Source: Diplonema papillatum
Taxonomy: Eukaryota > Euglenozoa > Diplonemea > Diplonemida > Diplonemidae
NCBI GenBank assembly: GCA_030068145.1
Contig: JAPJBO010000490.1
Coordinates: forward strand, 1-64,000
Direction of reading: 5' to 3'
Length of the DNA: 64,000 bases
Shown: piece after piece, positions 40,151 through 51,340 of the stretch
Layout of the letters: the number at the start of each line of letters is the position of its first letter
How positions within the stretch are numbered: position 1 is the first letter of the stretch
Notes under the pieces: model-generated
Told to the model about the DNA's origin: nothing
Seen by the model: only the letters and a program-made list of their open reading frames with translations
Databases searched by the model: none
Made by a program: the position numbers and the translations under genes

Positions 40151-41426
40151 CGCCGCTCGGCGCCTGAGAGTGGCGATCGCTCCCCTTGCGCGGGTGGGGT
40201 GAAAGAAACCCCTATTGGAACCACCTCGTCGTGCACCGCTAACATGTTCCCGAAACGGATGCTTGATGCTTCATTTCGACCTGGTCGTGACTGGATTCAC
40301 GAGTGCAACCTCACCTGTTCACGCAGCACTCCCACCCCAACCTACTCACGCCCAAGGACAAAAAATGATGCAACGCAGGCACTAAATCATGATCGGCCAA
40401 TGCAACGCATTCGCGCCCCGAACAACTTGTGGAACCCAGTTTACGCACTACCCAAAACGCACGGATATCTGCAACACGTGCAGTCGTAGGGTGCTGCACT
40501 CTTCTTTTCAGGTTCGTGGCGGTGACGGTGGCCGTCCTTCATCGCTTTCCGTGGGATAAAGGGAAGGGCTTGCAATTGACCCACATGCAGAATGGAACCT
40601 CACTGAGAGTCGGTGTTTGACGTCGTTCCAATAGCTGCTCAAGTCGCACAATTTAGATCTTCCAAGACCCGCCTTCAGCGCACGACATCTTGTTGCACAC
40701 GATGAACTGTTACAAAAGGAAGGAGTGCAAGCGGGTCAATCTACCTCTGCGGATACTCGCAATAATCGCGAGGCCGGTGGACTATCAACACACACGGGGC
40801 AGAAGGCCTCAAAGCTAGAGAAGACACAGGAGAGGATAACCGGCAACAAAGAACCCATGGCCTTCGATTGAGGGTTTTCTAACTTTATGCGCATCTTTCG
40901 GTGCTGCTTGTGGGTGCGACACCCTCGCAGTCCGTGGTCCGTGTTTTCAGTATCAGGCCAATGCAGAGCTAGTCAGTGCAGGCGTCACAAAGGCAAGCAT
41001 GCTCAGGACGTTCCTCGATAAGCTCATCGGAGGTGGAAATGGTGATGAGGAAGGTCTGTCGGGAGATGCCGAAACCTTGCCTCGAATTGATCAACACGTT
41101 GGCTTCCAGTACAGCAAACCACGTTGTCACGCATCCATTAGCTGCTTTACCACTACTTGCCTGGTTAACGCAGCCAGCACCGCCGTGTACAGGTGTTTCA
41201 TGCAAGAAAATGGGCAGACTTGAAACTCAAGGACCGCCAGTTTCTTGTCTTGGATGAAATAGCACGGCAACACGTTGACAGGTGCGAATCAATTGGCCTC
41301 TACTAGTCCGGTTTGACACAGTCGATAAAACGTCACGTCATCACACTTGAACGAGCCGTTCGCGTTGAAATACTCGGTGACTATAAGAACCCCGGATCTC
41401 TTGTGGTGAACTTACACTCTAAAATA
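40151..41426. other. no recognisable gene
   Basis: Intergenic sequence between the kinase start and the GTPase stop; nothing supported. Confidence 0.5.
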
Positions 41427-42176
41427 TCAGCGGGCCGACCTGAAAGTCTCGAGGGCCTCCGAAGCGGCTTCCTTGCCTCGGATGAGTAGCATGGCGACCG
41501 CGTCAACTGGGGGGCCTCCATTGGCCGGGTTGAGCTTGAGAACGGGGCATTTGAGGACCTTCGAGAGGCTCGAGATGTCGGTGCCGGAAGCGTTTCCGGT
41601 CGCTTCGTTGACGACGACGACGATGCGGTCCGCCGTGACGCCGTCCCTCAGCAGGCGGTTGACGACCTCCTCGGCTTCGAGGAAGCCCTGGCGGAGCTCT
41701 GCGGCGAGCATGACCACCGCCGCGGTGAACGGGTGCCGCCTGCCCTGGAACGGGCTCGCCCACGCAAACGGGCCGTCGTTCGCCGGATTGGCCAGTTTCT
41801 TCTCGTGGACGACGGCGCCCGCTTCCCACAGCTGGAGCTGGACGGCGCCTTCCTCCGGAGAGTCCACGACGGTAGACGTGTACTCGACGCCGGGTGTGTC
41901 GCAGTGCCTCCCGACGGCCCGGAAGCCGCAGAGGGCGTGGATCATGCTCGTTTTCCCGCTCTTCTGCCTGCCGATGACCACGACGGACACCGTTTTGGCG
42001 CAGCGCGCCACCGCCTCGTCGAGCAACCCGGCGACGGACTGCCTCGCGCTGTACGTCAGCATCCTGTTGTCGCTGGCGAATCGATCGAAGCCTTTGTCGC
42101 TCAAAAACCCGTTGTCCCCCGTGCCGGGAAGGCACTGCTTGCACCGCGACGACGCCAGCTCGATGATGCCGACCAT
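41427..42176 (-). CDS. Ras-like P-loop GTPase, degenerate G motifs (249 aa)
   Basis: Single exon. Walker A/G1 GRQKSGKTS is at residues 69-77, preceded by beta-strand KTVSVVVI, as in Ras-superfamily or Roc-type GTPases. The expected G3 (WDxxG) appears as LWEAG, and G4 (NKxD) as VVVNEATG, so the aspartates that read Mg2+ and guanine are replaced. A switch-like segment TPGVEYTSTVV follows G1. A 60-residue N-terminal extension with CKQC is not part of the fold. It may bind nucleotide weakly or be a pseudo-GTPase with a scaffold role. No lipidation motif at the C-terminus (ETFRSAR). Confidence 0.7.
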   Translation of the reverse strand: MVGIIELASSRCKQCLPGTGDNGFLSDKGFDRFASDNRMLTYSARQSVAGLLDEAVARCAKTVSVVVIGRQKSGKTSMIHALCGFRAVGRHCDTPGVEYTSTVVDSPEEGAVQLQLWEAGAVVHEKKLANPANDGPFAWASPFQGRRHPFTAAVVMLAAELRQGFLEAEEVVNRLLRDGVTADRIVVVVNEATGNASGTDISSLSKVLKCPVLKLNPANGGPPVDAVAMLLIRGKEAASEALETFRSAR

Positions 42177-43324
42177 CTTTCCGTGTGCCCGGCCTCTTCT
42201 CGCTCTGCTTGTGCTTCCGACGCCCCCGTACGGGCGTGCAGGTTGGTGTCTTCTTCTTTTTACTCACCCTTCGGTCAAGGAGCCGGCTTGGGTCGCGTCA
42301 GACCAGCCCGCCAGAGGTAGCTCTGCTTGTTCGTTCCCTCCCTCACCCCTCTTCTTCTTTTCGTCAGCACGTAGAACCACCCCCGGGGCGGGTGCTGCCT
42401 GGTTTTTGTCTTGTGGGGAACACTTTTTGCCTTGAAAAAGCGAAGAAGAAGAAATCGCCGAAGGTGGATCCGCTGATGATGGATGTTTTGCGCATGGAAG
42501 ACTGGGTTCTGTTTAGCTGGTCACATGTTTTCGCACGGGGAGAGGGACTAATGCCGTCGATGCGTCTCCACTTCAGATAACTACATCTATGAACGTCTAA
42601 ACTACACTCATGACGTAGCTGCTTTGACTCCAAACGGAAGGGAGGAAATTTAGGGGCAAAGGGGCAAATACAGCACAATCATGATCGGATTTGTTCGTAC
42701 TTCGCTTACACAACCATGTGTTGTTTTCTCACTCAGGACCTTTTCCCCTGTCGTGTTTGTGTGTCTTGTCGTGTAGGGATAGACGGGCTTGACCTCACGT
42801 CCGTTCAACACGTGGTTCGGTAGTTCCTGCACTGGGGATCCCTTTGGTTCTTTGTCTGGCAGCCTTCGTCGAGCATTTCCTTCCAAGCTGGCGCTCATGT
42901 AAAACAAATTCGTTAAATAGTTAGGCATTCGCTCACAGTCACTCTCCGACCCACCTTCAAGGTTCGCATACCAGAGAGTCTTCAGAACAAACGAAAGTGA
43001 AAAGATCCGAGCAGTGCAGTGGGTCGCCCACTTGTTGTTCTTGCGTCCCTCTTGACACGCACTGGGTTGCAAGTCGTTGTTTCTTTTCTTTCTTCCTGCC
43101 CTTCTCTTCTCTTTCCTCGGCTTCGCAAGAAATGACAAACGAGCGACTGCAAGTTCAAGCGTGCCAGTCCGCCCCTCGAGATTGCTGGTTCTGCGGGTTT
43201 GCGGGGTGGACCGGATCAGTGGAACTGTGAACGGACACGCATGAGGACGGGTACGCAAGATAGTTGCTGACGCTCGACTCGAGAATTGCACGTGTGAACT
43301 TGAGGGTATGGTTTCACCAGTACG
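42177..43324. other. no supported gene
   Basis: A 304-codon minus-strand frame covers 42,650-43,564, but it is low in conserved character, overlaps inverted repeats at one end and shows no domain. I leave it uncalled. Confidence 0.4.
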
Positions 43325-43545
43325 GTAGAGCTGGCCCCGGCTGGAGCTAAGCCCGAGAGCCTCGGGGCCGGAGCTGGGAATGTATCTACTGGAACAACGG
43401 GGCAACACTACTGTTTTATGAGTAGATCCATTCCCAGCCCCGGAGAGCCTGGACTTCGCGGGTCTGGCGAGACTGGGAGGTGGGGACAACAGGGGACACT
43501 TTCTCGTTTCATCAGTAGATCCATTCCCAGCTCCGGCCCCGGCCA
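43325..43545. repeat. cluster of inverted repeats around GTAGATCCATTCCCAGC
   Basis: GGGGCCGGAGCTGGGAATG near 43,367 is opposed by CATTCCCAGCCCCGG (43,430) and CATTCCCAGCTCCGGCCCCGG (43,510). The segments can form alternative hairpins. Its origin is unknown; it may be a damaged TIR element. Confidence 0.6.
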
Positions 43546-46213
43546 GCTCCCACACTGGTTTCACCCTCGGATAAAAAGCCTTGCAAGTAGGATCACCAGA
43601 AGATCGACCTGGCTAATCATGACGACTTTTTTTTAGCACTATTTGTGAAGTCGTAGGAGAAAATCACATGCGCGTTCCGATGCAATGTACTCTTGAACCA
43701 AAAAAAAGAACCAATCGAATGAAGACACACGACTTCAAGTCGGTGCAAGCCCGCAAGAGCTTCACCTGCTTTGGGCGGTTGGTAGAGCTTTACGCAATCA
43801 TCTTCCTCGACGCTTTCTTATTTCACCCGTAAATTGATTGTGCTGGCCAGAAAAGACGGCGTGCGCCTTCTTTTCTAAGGATCCATAGTGCTAACTATCA
43901 TTCTACTGTGTTTGATTACGGCCATCACTGATGGCTTAGGACCAGCAGCCCGTGACGTACCCGGTCGGCGCAAGGAGAAAAGAGATCTGACGAAACGAAA
44001 CTGGAAGGTCGGGCGCATAAACAGAATCAGTTGCCCACGCGAGAAGGTTCTTGTTTTCGACCCACCCAAAACGTTCGTGCCTCTCGAAATGGAAGGTCTG
44101 GCAGAGCCGGGGGAGCAACCTCGTATCTTTAGCTCCTGATGGGTGATGTGGCATGAAGTTTCAGAAGTATCTTCCGTCTGCCGGCATTTGACGCAGATTA
44201 GCGAGCCCTAAGGAAACTTGGAACGTTATGAGAGGTAAGAGGCACGACGCCTCTCAGGCCTGCCAGGCTCCATCCGGTTCCTTGACAGGACTCAAGGAGC
44301 TGCGGCAACCACAAGCTCGCAGCGACGAAGCTGCAGAGAGGCGAGCTGGCGGGGTTGGTGGCAACTGCGCTGAGTCTTCGACCTCACATTTTTTTTGCAG
44401 GCTGTTTATTGACCGTCTCCGGCCTTGCTGCCGCTCGTTCACGATGAAACGCGACGATTCGCATTCGAAGGTCGTTGGGCGCTGCAAAACAGTCTGTGCT
44501 CTGTTTGTGCACACTAGCGGCAACCGGCTGGATTGAATGCCGGTCGACATTCTTTTTTTTTTATGACGGCAGTTTTTTGCCAATCGGTCGCCTCGTGGCT
44601 ATGACTTTGTGGAGTTTTCTTCTTTTTTTTTTTTTTTCGCATTTGCGGGGGTGAGGTCTCTCTACACGCGGCGCATAAAAATTGTGCGCGTGGGCGGGGT
44701 TTTTGTTTCTTTGCCCGAGATAACTATAGTGGGCGTGCATTTGCCGGAAGAATCTCTTTTTCACAAAACAACAGAAGCCGTGTTCGGAGGCGGATTTGTG
44801 GACGAAGAGATCCCGACCCTACGAAAAACCGGACTGCGACGTGAGGCTTGGTCATGGCCAACAGAATCGTCAGTGTGTTTCCGTTCCCAATCTCTGCGCC
44901 CGGGTTGCGGGCGTGTTTACGCAATACCTTTCGGCAACCCCGCACGTCCAAAGAACAAGCTCGTCGGTTTGAGTGGATCGGCGTGACGCGTTGTAGGGTG
45001 TGCTGTCGGACATCGTTGTTCGAGGACTCGTCCCACTGTTTCCTTCTTGTCGATTAACTGGTTCTAGTTTTGCGCGTAGCCACGGGGGCTCCACAAGCAA
45101 AGGGAGGCTAGACAGAACCACTCACGTTCGGGTCAAGAGAAGACAGCTGGCATCGTTTGGGCACACCCAGTGTGGGGCACGGTGCACAAAGTAGTTAGGT
45201 TTTGCTTGGCGAGGCGGCTGATCGTGCGACGAACTACGTGACTCGTCATTCGCCAACCAATCGCGGCCGATACAAAGAATTGATGAAATGTGTTCCTCGC
45301 AAAGCCTTGTTCGCTCTTTCTTTTTTTACGCCACAAGGGGGGAAAATGTTTCTTGGGTTTGAAGAGCGCGTGGTGCTTGCACCACTGAGGCCAGGTTATT
45401 TAACCGCGGATTCAGTGAAGGATTGTTCAGGAAACGGTCGTGAGCGAAACCCGACCAGGTAACGACCATTTCACTGTCTTCTTTGGGGGGGGGAGACTTA
45501 GTTTACGTTCATGCAGGACCTTGCCTCACACACGCATGTTTGCTGCTCGCGCGAGGTTTTGTTCGAAGACGAAGAGAAGAGAGGGATCCATCACTTCGTA
45601 TTCGAAGCGAAAGAAGCTCTGGACGAACCCAAAGCGTTTCCCAAAGCGCGCACATGGCGTGAGGGGGGTGGACTTACAAAAGACACAAAGACCACAGGAG
45701 CAAGCAACTCCCACTGACAGCGAGGGGGAGAGAAAGAGAACAGCTGAACTCGACACGGCTTCGCGAGGGATCCTACAAAAAGAAGAGACCTGAAAGATAA
45801 CGGGTCCTACGTAATTGATGCAACCTTCTGTTCGGCGGCACAAATGCGCAAGAAAACAAGAATACAGGAACAGGCGCAGTCTTTTGTTGATGAATTTCTG
45901 TTGTGCAGCAAGAAATGCATCCAAAACATTCTACTTTTTTTTTTTCTCTGCGTTTTCTCGGCTGGTAGGCGAACACGCAAGTTCGTTTGAACTTTTTGTT
46001 GGACGCTTACGTCCGCCACTAAACCCTGTGCTTCGGGGCTGCAGCACATTACCGAGATTGAAATATTATGGGAATCATTGGCATGCTGATGAGTACCACA
46101 CTAACTTTGAGATTGAGCAACTGGCAGTCTCCTCAAGTATTTCCTACAAAGCACGTGCCTATACACAATATTGACCCGCTCCGGCGAATTATATGACGGC
46201 TTGCGGCGGTAGC
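43546..46213. other. no recognisable gene
   Basis: Several short open frames of 60-130 codons occur on both strands without domain signal. A right end of the AAATACT-family MITE-like repeat (CAGTCTCCTCAAGTATTTCC) lies at 46,125-46,144; its left end is not clear. Confidence 0.45.
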
Positions 46214-46269
46214 AAGCATTCTCGTCACATTACATGTTTGGCGGAGCATGTAATGTGACGAGAATGCTT
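46214..46269. repeat. perfect 23-bp stem hairpin
   Basis: The arms AAGCATTCTCGTCACATTACATG (46,214-46,236, given here as two parts: AAGCATTCTCG and TCACATTACATG) and their exact complement (46,247-46,269) flank a 10-nt loop. No mismatch occurs in 23 bp. The flanks do not continue the pairing. Confidence 0.9.
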
Positions 46270-46647
46270 TCTGTTGTAAAGGGGTTTGACACCCATGTGG
46301 CAAGAGAGAGTAGCAGAGCCCAAGCTTTTGATAGCTTGGGGAAGAAGAAACATTTTTCAAAGTGAAAGTTCGCATGAGAGTCGGGATATTAACTCCAAAG
46401 CAGGGGTGTCGATTCGCTTGAGGTTCATTTTTGCGCGCTGCCACACCTACATACACATCTTTAAGCCCCTTTTTCGCGAGGCTAGCCCGTTTGCATTAGA
46501 GTAGGCGATCTCTCAGGGTCGGTACTTTCGGACATGCGCCATTTCGTCTCTTGATCTCGCATTGAGGGTTGCATTGCATTGCATTTAGGAATAGTTGAGT
46601 TGCAGCCCTTGACAAAAGTGCACTGCCAATGTCACAAAATGAATAAG

Positions 46648-46821
46648 AAATACTCGAAAGGGCCGCCTAATGCATGCTTCAACGGAGGCTAAGAAGACGA
46701 AACCGTACCAAAGGCCAACTGGACTCTTCTGTCGAACACTTCCGCCCAGATCCGCCCGTGTTTCGTGTGGGCAACAGCATTTCTTTTGCGATTTTGCAAC
46801 TGGCGGTCTCCTCGAGTATTT
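46648..46821. mobile_element. MITE-like repeat, AAATACTCGA family, short copy
   Basis: Left end AAATACTCGAAAGGGCCGCC, right end GGCGGTCTCCTCGAGTATTT, 174 bp. It shares the internal TTTCGTGTGGGC.ACAGCA with the longer copies, so it is a deletion derivative. Confidence 0.55.
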
Positions 46822-47679
46822 GCTAAATAGGTGATGGGGGATTTTGTTTGTGCGCACTAGCGGAACTCACCTACTTTGGTGAGGTTCATGTAACACGCGG
46901 CCGACTGCTAATATTCGGTACCAACAAAGCATTGTAAACACAAAGAGCGCTTCGTGCTTCGCACGACAGGTACCGGTCGGGCCTTGCTATCGGGTACGTT
47001 AGATTATCCGATCCCAGCATCAGCTCAAGTGGTCGTGTCAACTCCTGCCTGCAGAAGGGGGGGTGAGGGGCGGCACCTTCTCAAAGTCCTGAACTCAGCT
47101 CGTGAATTCTGTTTTCATCTTCCGAAATCTGCGCCGGGCAGGTGAACACGGTCTGCAGCTTTGCAGCAGCACACCGCGGATGGTGCGTATAAGTCGGACT
47201 TCGACGAGTGCGTGAGCCCCTCCGAAGAAAGGTCCATCACACTAGTTCCAGGCTGCTTAGCCCGAGTCTCTGGGTCGCGTCCCCCTCCTTCTCTTGGTCG
47301 CCTGGTCTTGCGTCTTGCTGGTCCGTCCGGGTTGTTGACCGCGGATGGTGCTGAGTGCGCACCCGCGAAGGCGGTGCTCGCGCAAGGCGAGGCAGTTCAT
47401 AATACCATGTTCACCGACGCCGCATCTCCGAGACCACACGAGGGCACCAGCACACGTGAAAGAAGAAGCCCAAACAGGCACGGTAGAATGGGAGGAGGAG
47501 GAGGAGGGGCGAACCCTCTGCGTCGCGGGATTGACCATTTACTATGCGTGCGCGGTCACCGCGCGCGACATTCAACTGCCACACTTACGCGACACGGGAG
47601 CAGGATACGACTTTGCAAGTTGCCGTTCGCCGAAGGCCGGCGTGGCCCGATGAATCCGATGTGCCCCGAGTAACTCACG
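46822..47679. other. no recognisable gene
   Basis: A ~40-bp segment at 47,209-47,243 (GTGCGTGAGC then CCTCCGAAGAAAGG) recurs at 60,677-60,712. Open frames here have no domain signal. Confidence 0.45.
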
Positions 47680-47815
47680 CATTCCTCGAGACTGGGTTCT
47701 AGCTTAGAGTTCAGCCGTAACCCATCCAGTGGTAGCATCACGGCATGGTCCGATCGAACAGACCGTGGATACCAGGGACTAGCAACGGGAGTTCCTCTCG
47801 TGCTAAGTAGGGTAA

Positions 47816-47859
<44 letters not shown>

Positions 47860-48060
47860 GTTAGTGGGTGAACAATCCAACCCGTGGATACCCAGGGGGT
47901 TCCTCTCGTATTGCTGTCGAAATGCGCTGGCTCGATGGGCTCTCTCTCCATCAGTAGGGTGTCTCGCGACGGTCTCAACCCAGCTCACGTTCCCTGCTAG
48001 CGGGTGAACAATCCAACCCGTGGATACCCAGGGACTTGAAACGGGAGTTCCTCTCTCTCC
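47680..48060 (-). pseudogene. LSU rRNA-derived repeat cluster (domain VI region)
   Basis: On the minus strand the sequence carries universally conserved LSU landmarks: GGATTGTTCACCC (47,870 and 48,005), GGGAACGTGAGCTGGGTT (near 47,850 and 47,985), GACCGTCGTGAGACAGG (47,823-47,839), TTTTACCCTACT, CACGAGAGGAAC (47,791) and TACGAGAGGAAC of the sarcin-ricin loop (near 47,905). The blocks occur two to three times in scrambled tandem copies, and the stretch normally found between CCCTACTGATG and the ricin loop is missing, so this is not a working rRNA gene. It begins 75 bp beyond the carboxylesterase stop, in the same orientation, and may be transcribed as its 3' UTR. Confidence 0.82.
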
Positions 48061-48134
48061 CCTTGGGAAGGGGGGCCAACTGCGAGCGGTTCTGCCTTCC
48101 GGGGGGGGCCGCGGGCCGCCGGGTGCAAATCCGG

Positions 48135-48429
48135 TCAGTCGTCGGCCTCGGCGTCGTCGTGGTCGACGTGGGGCAGGCACGAGTCGAAGTACCGGGAGTT
48201 GGAAGCGTAGAACTCGCACGCCGGCTCGCTGATGTTGACGACGGTCACCAGCGGCACGTCGATGTTGAGCAGGACGCGGTCGGTCTTCGTCACCGGCGCC
48301 CACTGCGGGCCCGGGTTGCCGTCCTTCACGAAAGCCATCCACAGTGACCGCACGGTCTCTGCCAACTTGTTGTCGCCATCTCCGTCGCCCCTGTCCTGCC
48401 AGTCGTGCTCCGGATCGACCGCGTACCTC
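48135..48429 (-). CDS. carboxylesterase, exon 2 (C-terminus)
   Basis: Encodes the last 98 codons of the esterase whose first exon is 49,132-50,792. Acceptor ACGCACAG|GAGG joins in phase 2 to give ..LPYLWRYAVDPEHDW.., then LAETVRSLWMAFVKDGNPGP, the conserved C-terminal block of type-B carboxylesterases (LW..FAK.GNP). It ends at TGA 48,135-48,137. No C-terminal ER-retention signal (ends HDDAEADD). Confidence 0.88.
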
Positions 48430-49131
48430 CTGTGCGTGGGGGGAAACCTTAGTTTTTAGAGTTAAAGTTCGCTTGAAATTCCGGGGTTTTAGGGTCTCCG
48501 TGTGACCGTTCATGAATGGGTTCTCTTAGAGCAAGAAAGGGCTATGTGGTTACGGTTGTATTTTTAGTGCTAACAATCTTGCGGGCTGCCCTTCAATGTA
48601 TTGCGAAGGCTAAAAAGACGTAGGCCAGCGTGTTTTGGTGATTGATCAGAATTCCTTGCTGTGAAAATGACACAATGTGGCTCTGTGCGTATTTTTCGAC
48701 GGAGGTTTCTTTTTGGCGACCCCGTGTTTTTGCGTGGGCTGCAGCACAGTTCCTCCCTGCCGGGATTTGGATTTTTGCTGCAATAGTGGACCAAGTCTCG
48801 GAGGAGAAAATGAGCCAATGCACCCCCTGCCTGATCAAATGTTGCCGAGCCTTGTAAAACGTAATCGAGTTTCGTAGAGTGCAATCATCCGCGTAATCGA
48901 ATATAATCGCCGCGTGATCGTTTGGGTTAGAATTCAAAGAATCTGTGGCGACGATCTGCATCTGCTCTCCGCGTGATGGAGCTGAGGTCGCTTTCAGGGG
49001 CGGGTGGGTGAACGAGCTCAAGGAAACGTGATGTGGCCCTCCCTTTGAGATTTTACGCCTGGCGGCCCTCCTTGATCATGTCCTACAAAACAGGTGCCCA
49101 TCCGCACACACAAGGGCGGGAGACGGCATAC
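48430..49131 (-). other. carboxylesterase intron, 702 bp, phase 2
   Basis: Donor CTGTG|GTATGC, acceptor CACAG|GAGG. It contains an excellent copy of the dispersed GTCTCC repeat (48,452-48,570) near its 3' end and a diverged AAATACT-family MITE-like sequence in the rest. Confidence 0.85.
48452..48570 (+). repeat. dispersed GTCTCC repeat, well-preserved copy
   Basis: TTTTTAGAGTTAAAGTTCGC, AATTCCGGGGTTTTAGGG, TCTCCGTGTGACCGTTCATG and AAGAAAGGGCTATGTGGTTA follow in order, almost identical to 63,441-63,545 and to the first half of 59,098-59,170. It sits inside an intron, antisense to the host gene. The high identity of unlinked copies indicates recent dispersal. Confidence 0.88.
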
Positions 49132-50792
49132 CACAGGTACGGCAGCCCGCAGCTGTGGTCGGTGAACGGCCGCTCCGGCCTGGGGTCGCGCGCGAACAGG
49201 AACTCCCACACGGGCACCCCTTGGTCGGCGAGCGCGGCGCCGGAGAGGGTGCTCGGGCAGACGTACGAGTAGTGCGTCTCGACTTCGACCGCCCGCTTGC
49301 ACGTCGCAGAGCAGTTGGCGACTTCCTCCAGCGACCCGTGCAAGCCGGGCGGGAACAGCGCGCCCAGCACCCCGCTCAAGCCGCCCGGCCGTTGTATCAC
49401 CTGAGGCCGCACGGTATCGGTCGACGAGAGCTCCAACGAAGGCTCCGGAAACCGGTGGTCAACCCACGCGTCCCAGTCACCCGGGGTCATGTTCCCCTTC
49501 GCGCCTGCATACAACGCCCCGTCGTCTCTGCAATTTCCATGGAGGACAGCCACCCCGCTATGGTTCCCGGCGATGATCATCTGGTGCGGGTTGTCGACGA
49601 TGTTGTACCCATCGACGGGTGGACTGTACGTGCAGCCGTCCGAGCACTGCGGCTTCTTCGTGATGTTCGCGAGGAGCGCCGGGTCGAGCTGGCCGAGGCA
49701 CGTCAGGCTCGAGCAGTTGGCCAGGTCCAAGATCTCGAAGTACTGCTGTTTCGCCGCGGCCTGCGTCGTGACCGTCCAGGGCGCGAACGCCGCCGAGTGC
49801 ATGATCGCCGACCGGAACAACCCGCGGCTCCCCGGCGAGACGTAATGCAGCCCGACAGACCCTGCCCCGGAGCTCTGCCCGGACACCGTCACCCTCGCCG
49901 GATCCCCCGCGAACGCGCTGATATGGTCACGCACCCACTCCAGCGCCACGCGCTGGTCGTCGATTCCGTACCAACCCGTCAGCCCTTCTTCTCCGCCCCC
50001 TAAGAACCCGTAGACGCCCAGGCGGTACGCGATCACCACGACGACGACCCCGCTTTGTCGGACGAAGTGCGATCCGTCGTAATCAGCCGTCGCGCCATAC
50101 CCGTAACACCCGCCGTGGATCCAAACCAGCACGGGCAGCAGCTCGTCGCCGTGGTCTGTCGGCGTGTAGATGTCGAGATACAGACAATCCAGCGATCCAA
50201 CGCCCGCGAGGTTAATGCACGCGGGCGCACGCTGGGTAGCGTCGAGAGTGCCGGCCCAAGGTGATACGGGACGCGGTGAGGTCCAGGGCGCCGGGGGCTG
50301 CGCGTACGGGACGCCCGTGTACCGCTGCACCCGGCGCTGCTGGTGCCCGCGGACGCGGCCGAGGCTGGGGATGGAGGCGAAGCACTCTGTCTCCGGCGTT
50401 TCCCGCGCGACGGTGTACGCGAGCAGCGCGGCGGCGGCCAGCAGGGCGAGGCAGACGGCCGCCGCGGCGGCGCGCGCCGCGCGGGAGGGGCGAGCGGCGG
50501 GGTAGTTGGTCTGCAGGTCTTTCACCTCGTCTGGCGCGTCTGCTTGGGCGGCTTCGTAGTCGCCTGCAGCGGCGCCGGTGCTCCCGCGCGCGGTGTCCGT
50601 GAGCTTGATCACCGGGATGTGCGAGGTCGACGACGGGAAGCACACCGACGACGGCGAGCAGAGCCGCACGTCATCCGCCCGCACCTCCGGGCTCTGGGGG
50701 CTTCGTATGCTGTCGGTGTCCTTGTCATCTATGGGCTGCAGCTCGATAGAGTAGCCCTCCGCCCCGTTGTCATTCATTGATGTTTCTCTCAT
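49132..50792 (-). CDS. type II membrane-anchored carboxylesterase (cholinesterase/neuroligin-like), exon 1
   Basis: Encodes residues 1-554. A ~105-residue cytosolic tail is followed by one hydrophobic segment (~106-128, AARAAAAAVCLALLAAAALL) and an extracytoplasmic type-B esterase domain. Motifs are YTGVPYAQPP, SLDCLYLDIYTP, VLVWIHGGCYGYG (oxyanion hole) and the nucleophile elbow GQSSGAG (S307). The acid is D423 or D424 in NCRDDGA, and the histidine H546 is in TDHSCGLPYLW. The catalytic triad is complete, so an active esterase is more likely than a neuroligin-type adhesion protein. The start is the first ATG; a second ATG is five codons later. The 5' end of this gene is the source of the tandem array at 56,141-57,742. 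Confidence 0.9.
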
Positions 50793-50804
50793 CCCCCTTG
50801 TTTT

Positions 50805-50865
50805 AGCGTTTGATGTGGTTTACAGGTCCGGTGTTTTAAGGTCTCCGGTTGCTGGGAGTCGGGTA
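50805..50865 (+). repeat. GTCTCC-family sequence upstream of the carboxylesterase
   Basis: TTTTAGCGTTTGATGTGG, then CCGGTGTTTTAAGGTCTCCGG, starts 13 bp upstream of the start codon. It corresponds to the middle of the GTCTCC repeat and is also carried in each unit of the 500-bp array, so it may be part of this gene's promoter or 5' UTR. Confidence 0.55.
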
Positions 50866-50927
50866 GTGACACAGATGGACAGATTTGCACACAATAACTA
50901 CGGCTACAGGGGCAATGTTGGCACCCT

Positions 50928-51340
50928 ACCTGTTTTTTTGTTATTTTGTTTTTTTTGTTTTTTTGTTTTTTTGCTCTGGAGGTTTGTGTTTTTTTGCCCT
51001 GGTGGTCTGGTGCACTCTTGCTGGCTCGGGTGAGCCAGGGTCTTCCACCTGCAGGCCAGCGGTCTGGTGAGGTGGCATTTCGAGTACTTATCAGAAGTTT
51101 TTGAAGCAGTCTGCAGAACTATCAGGATTGTTGAGCAGTAGCTGAATGGTCTTGGCAGGCAGGATGTGAAAAGCTGGGCGTTTTTGGTGGCTTAGGTGCG
51201 GTGTAGCAAGGTTCGACCGGGCGTGTGCACGAGTATTTGGGTTCACCAGGAGGGCCTTGTTTTTTTGTTTTTTTGCGTTTTTTTTGTTTTTTTTTTTTTG
51301 TTTTTTTGCTGTTTCTTTGCTCCAGGATTCGTTTTTTTGC
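50928..51340. repeat. two T-rich tracts with regular TG/GC interruptions
   Basis: T7-T14 runs separated by single G or GC at 50,928-50,995 and 51,257-51,337, each followed by a GCCCTGG or GCTCCAGG box. Simple-sequence expansion; no coding value. Confidence 0.8.

Noticed and set aside
41473..42435. A 320-codon plus-strand frame
   Set aside because: Antisense to the GTPase gene, with no recognisable domain.
42650..43564. A 304-codon minus-strand frame
   Set aside because: No domain signal and it runs through inverted repeats; it may be chance.
47680..48060. A working LSU rRNA gene
   Set aside because: Landmarks are duplicated and out of order, with an internal stretch missing and no flanking rRNA domains.
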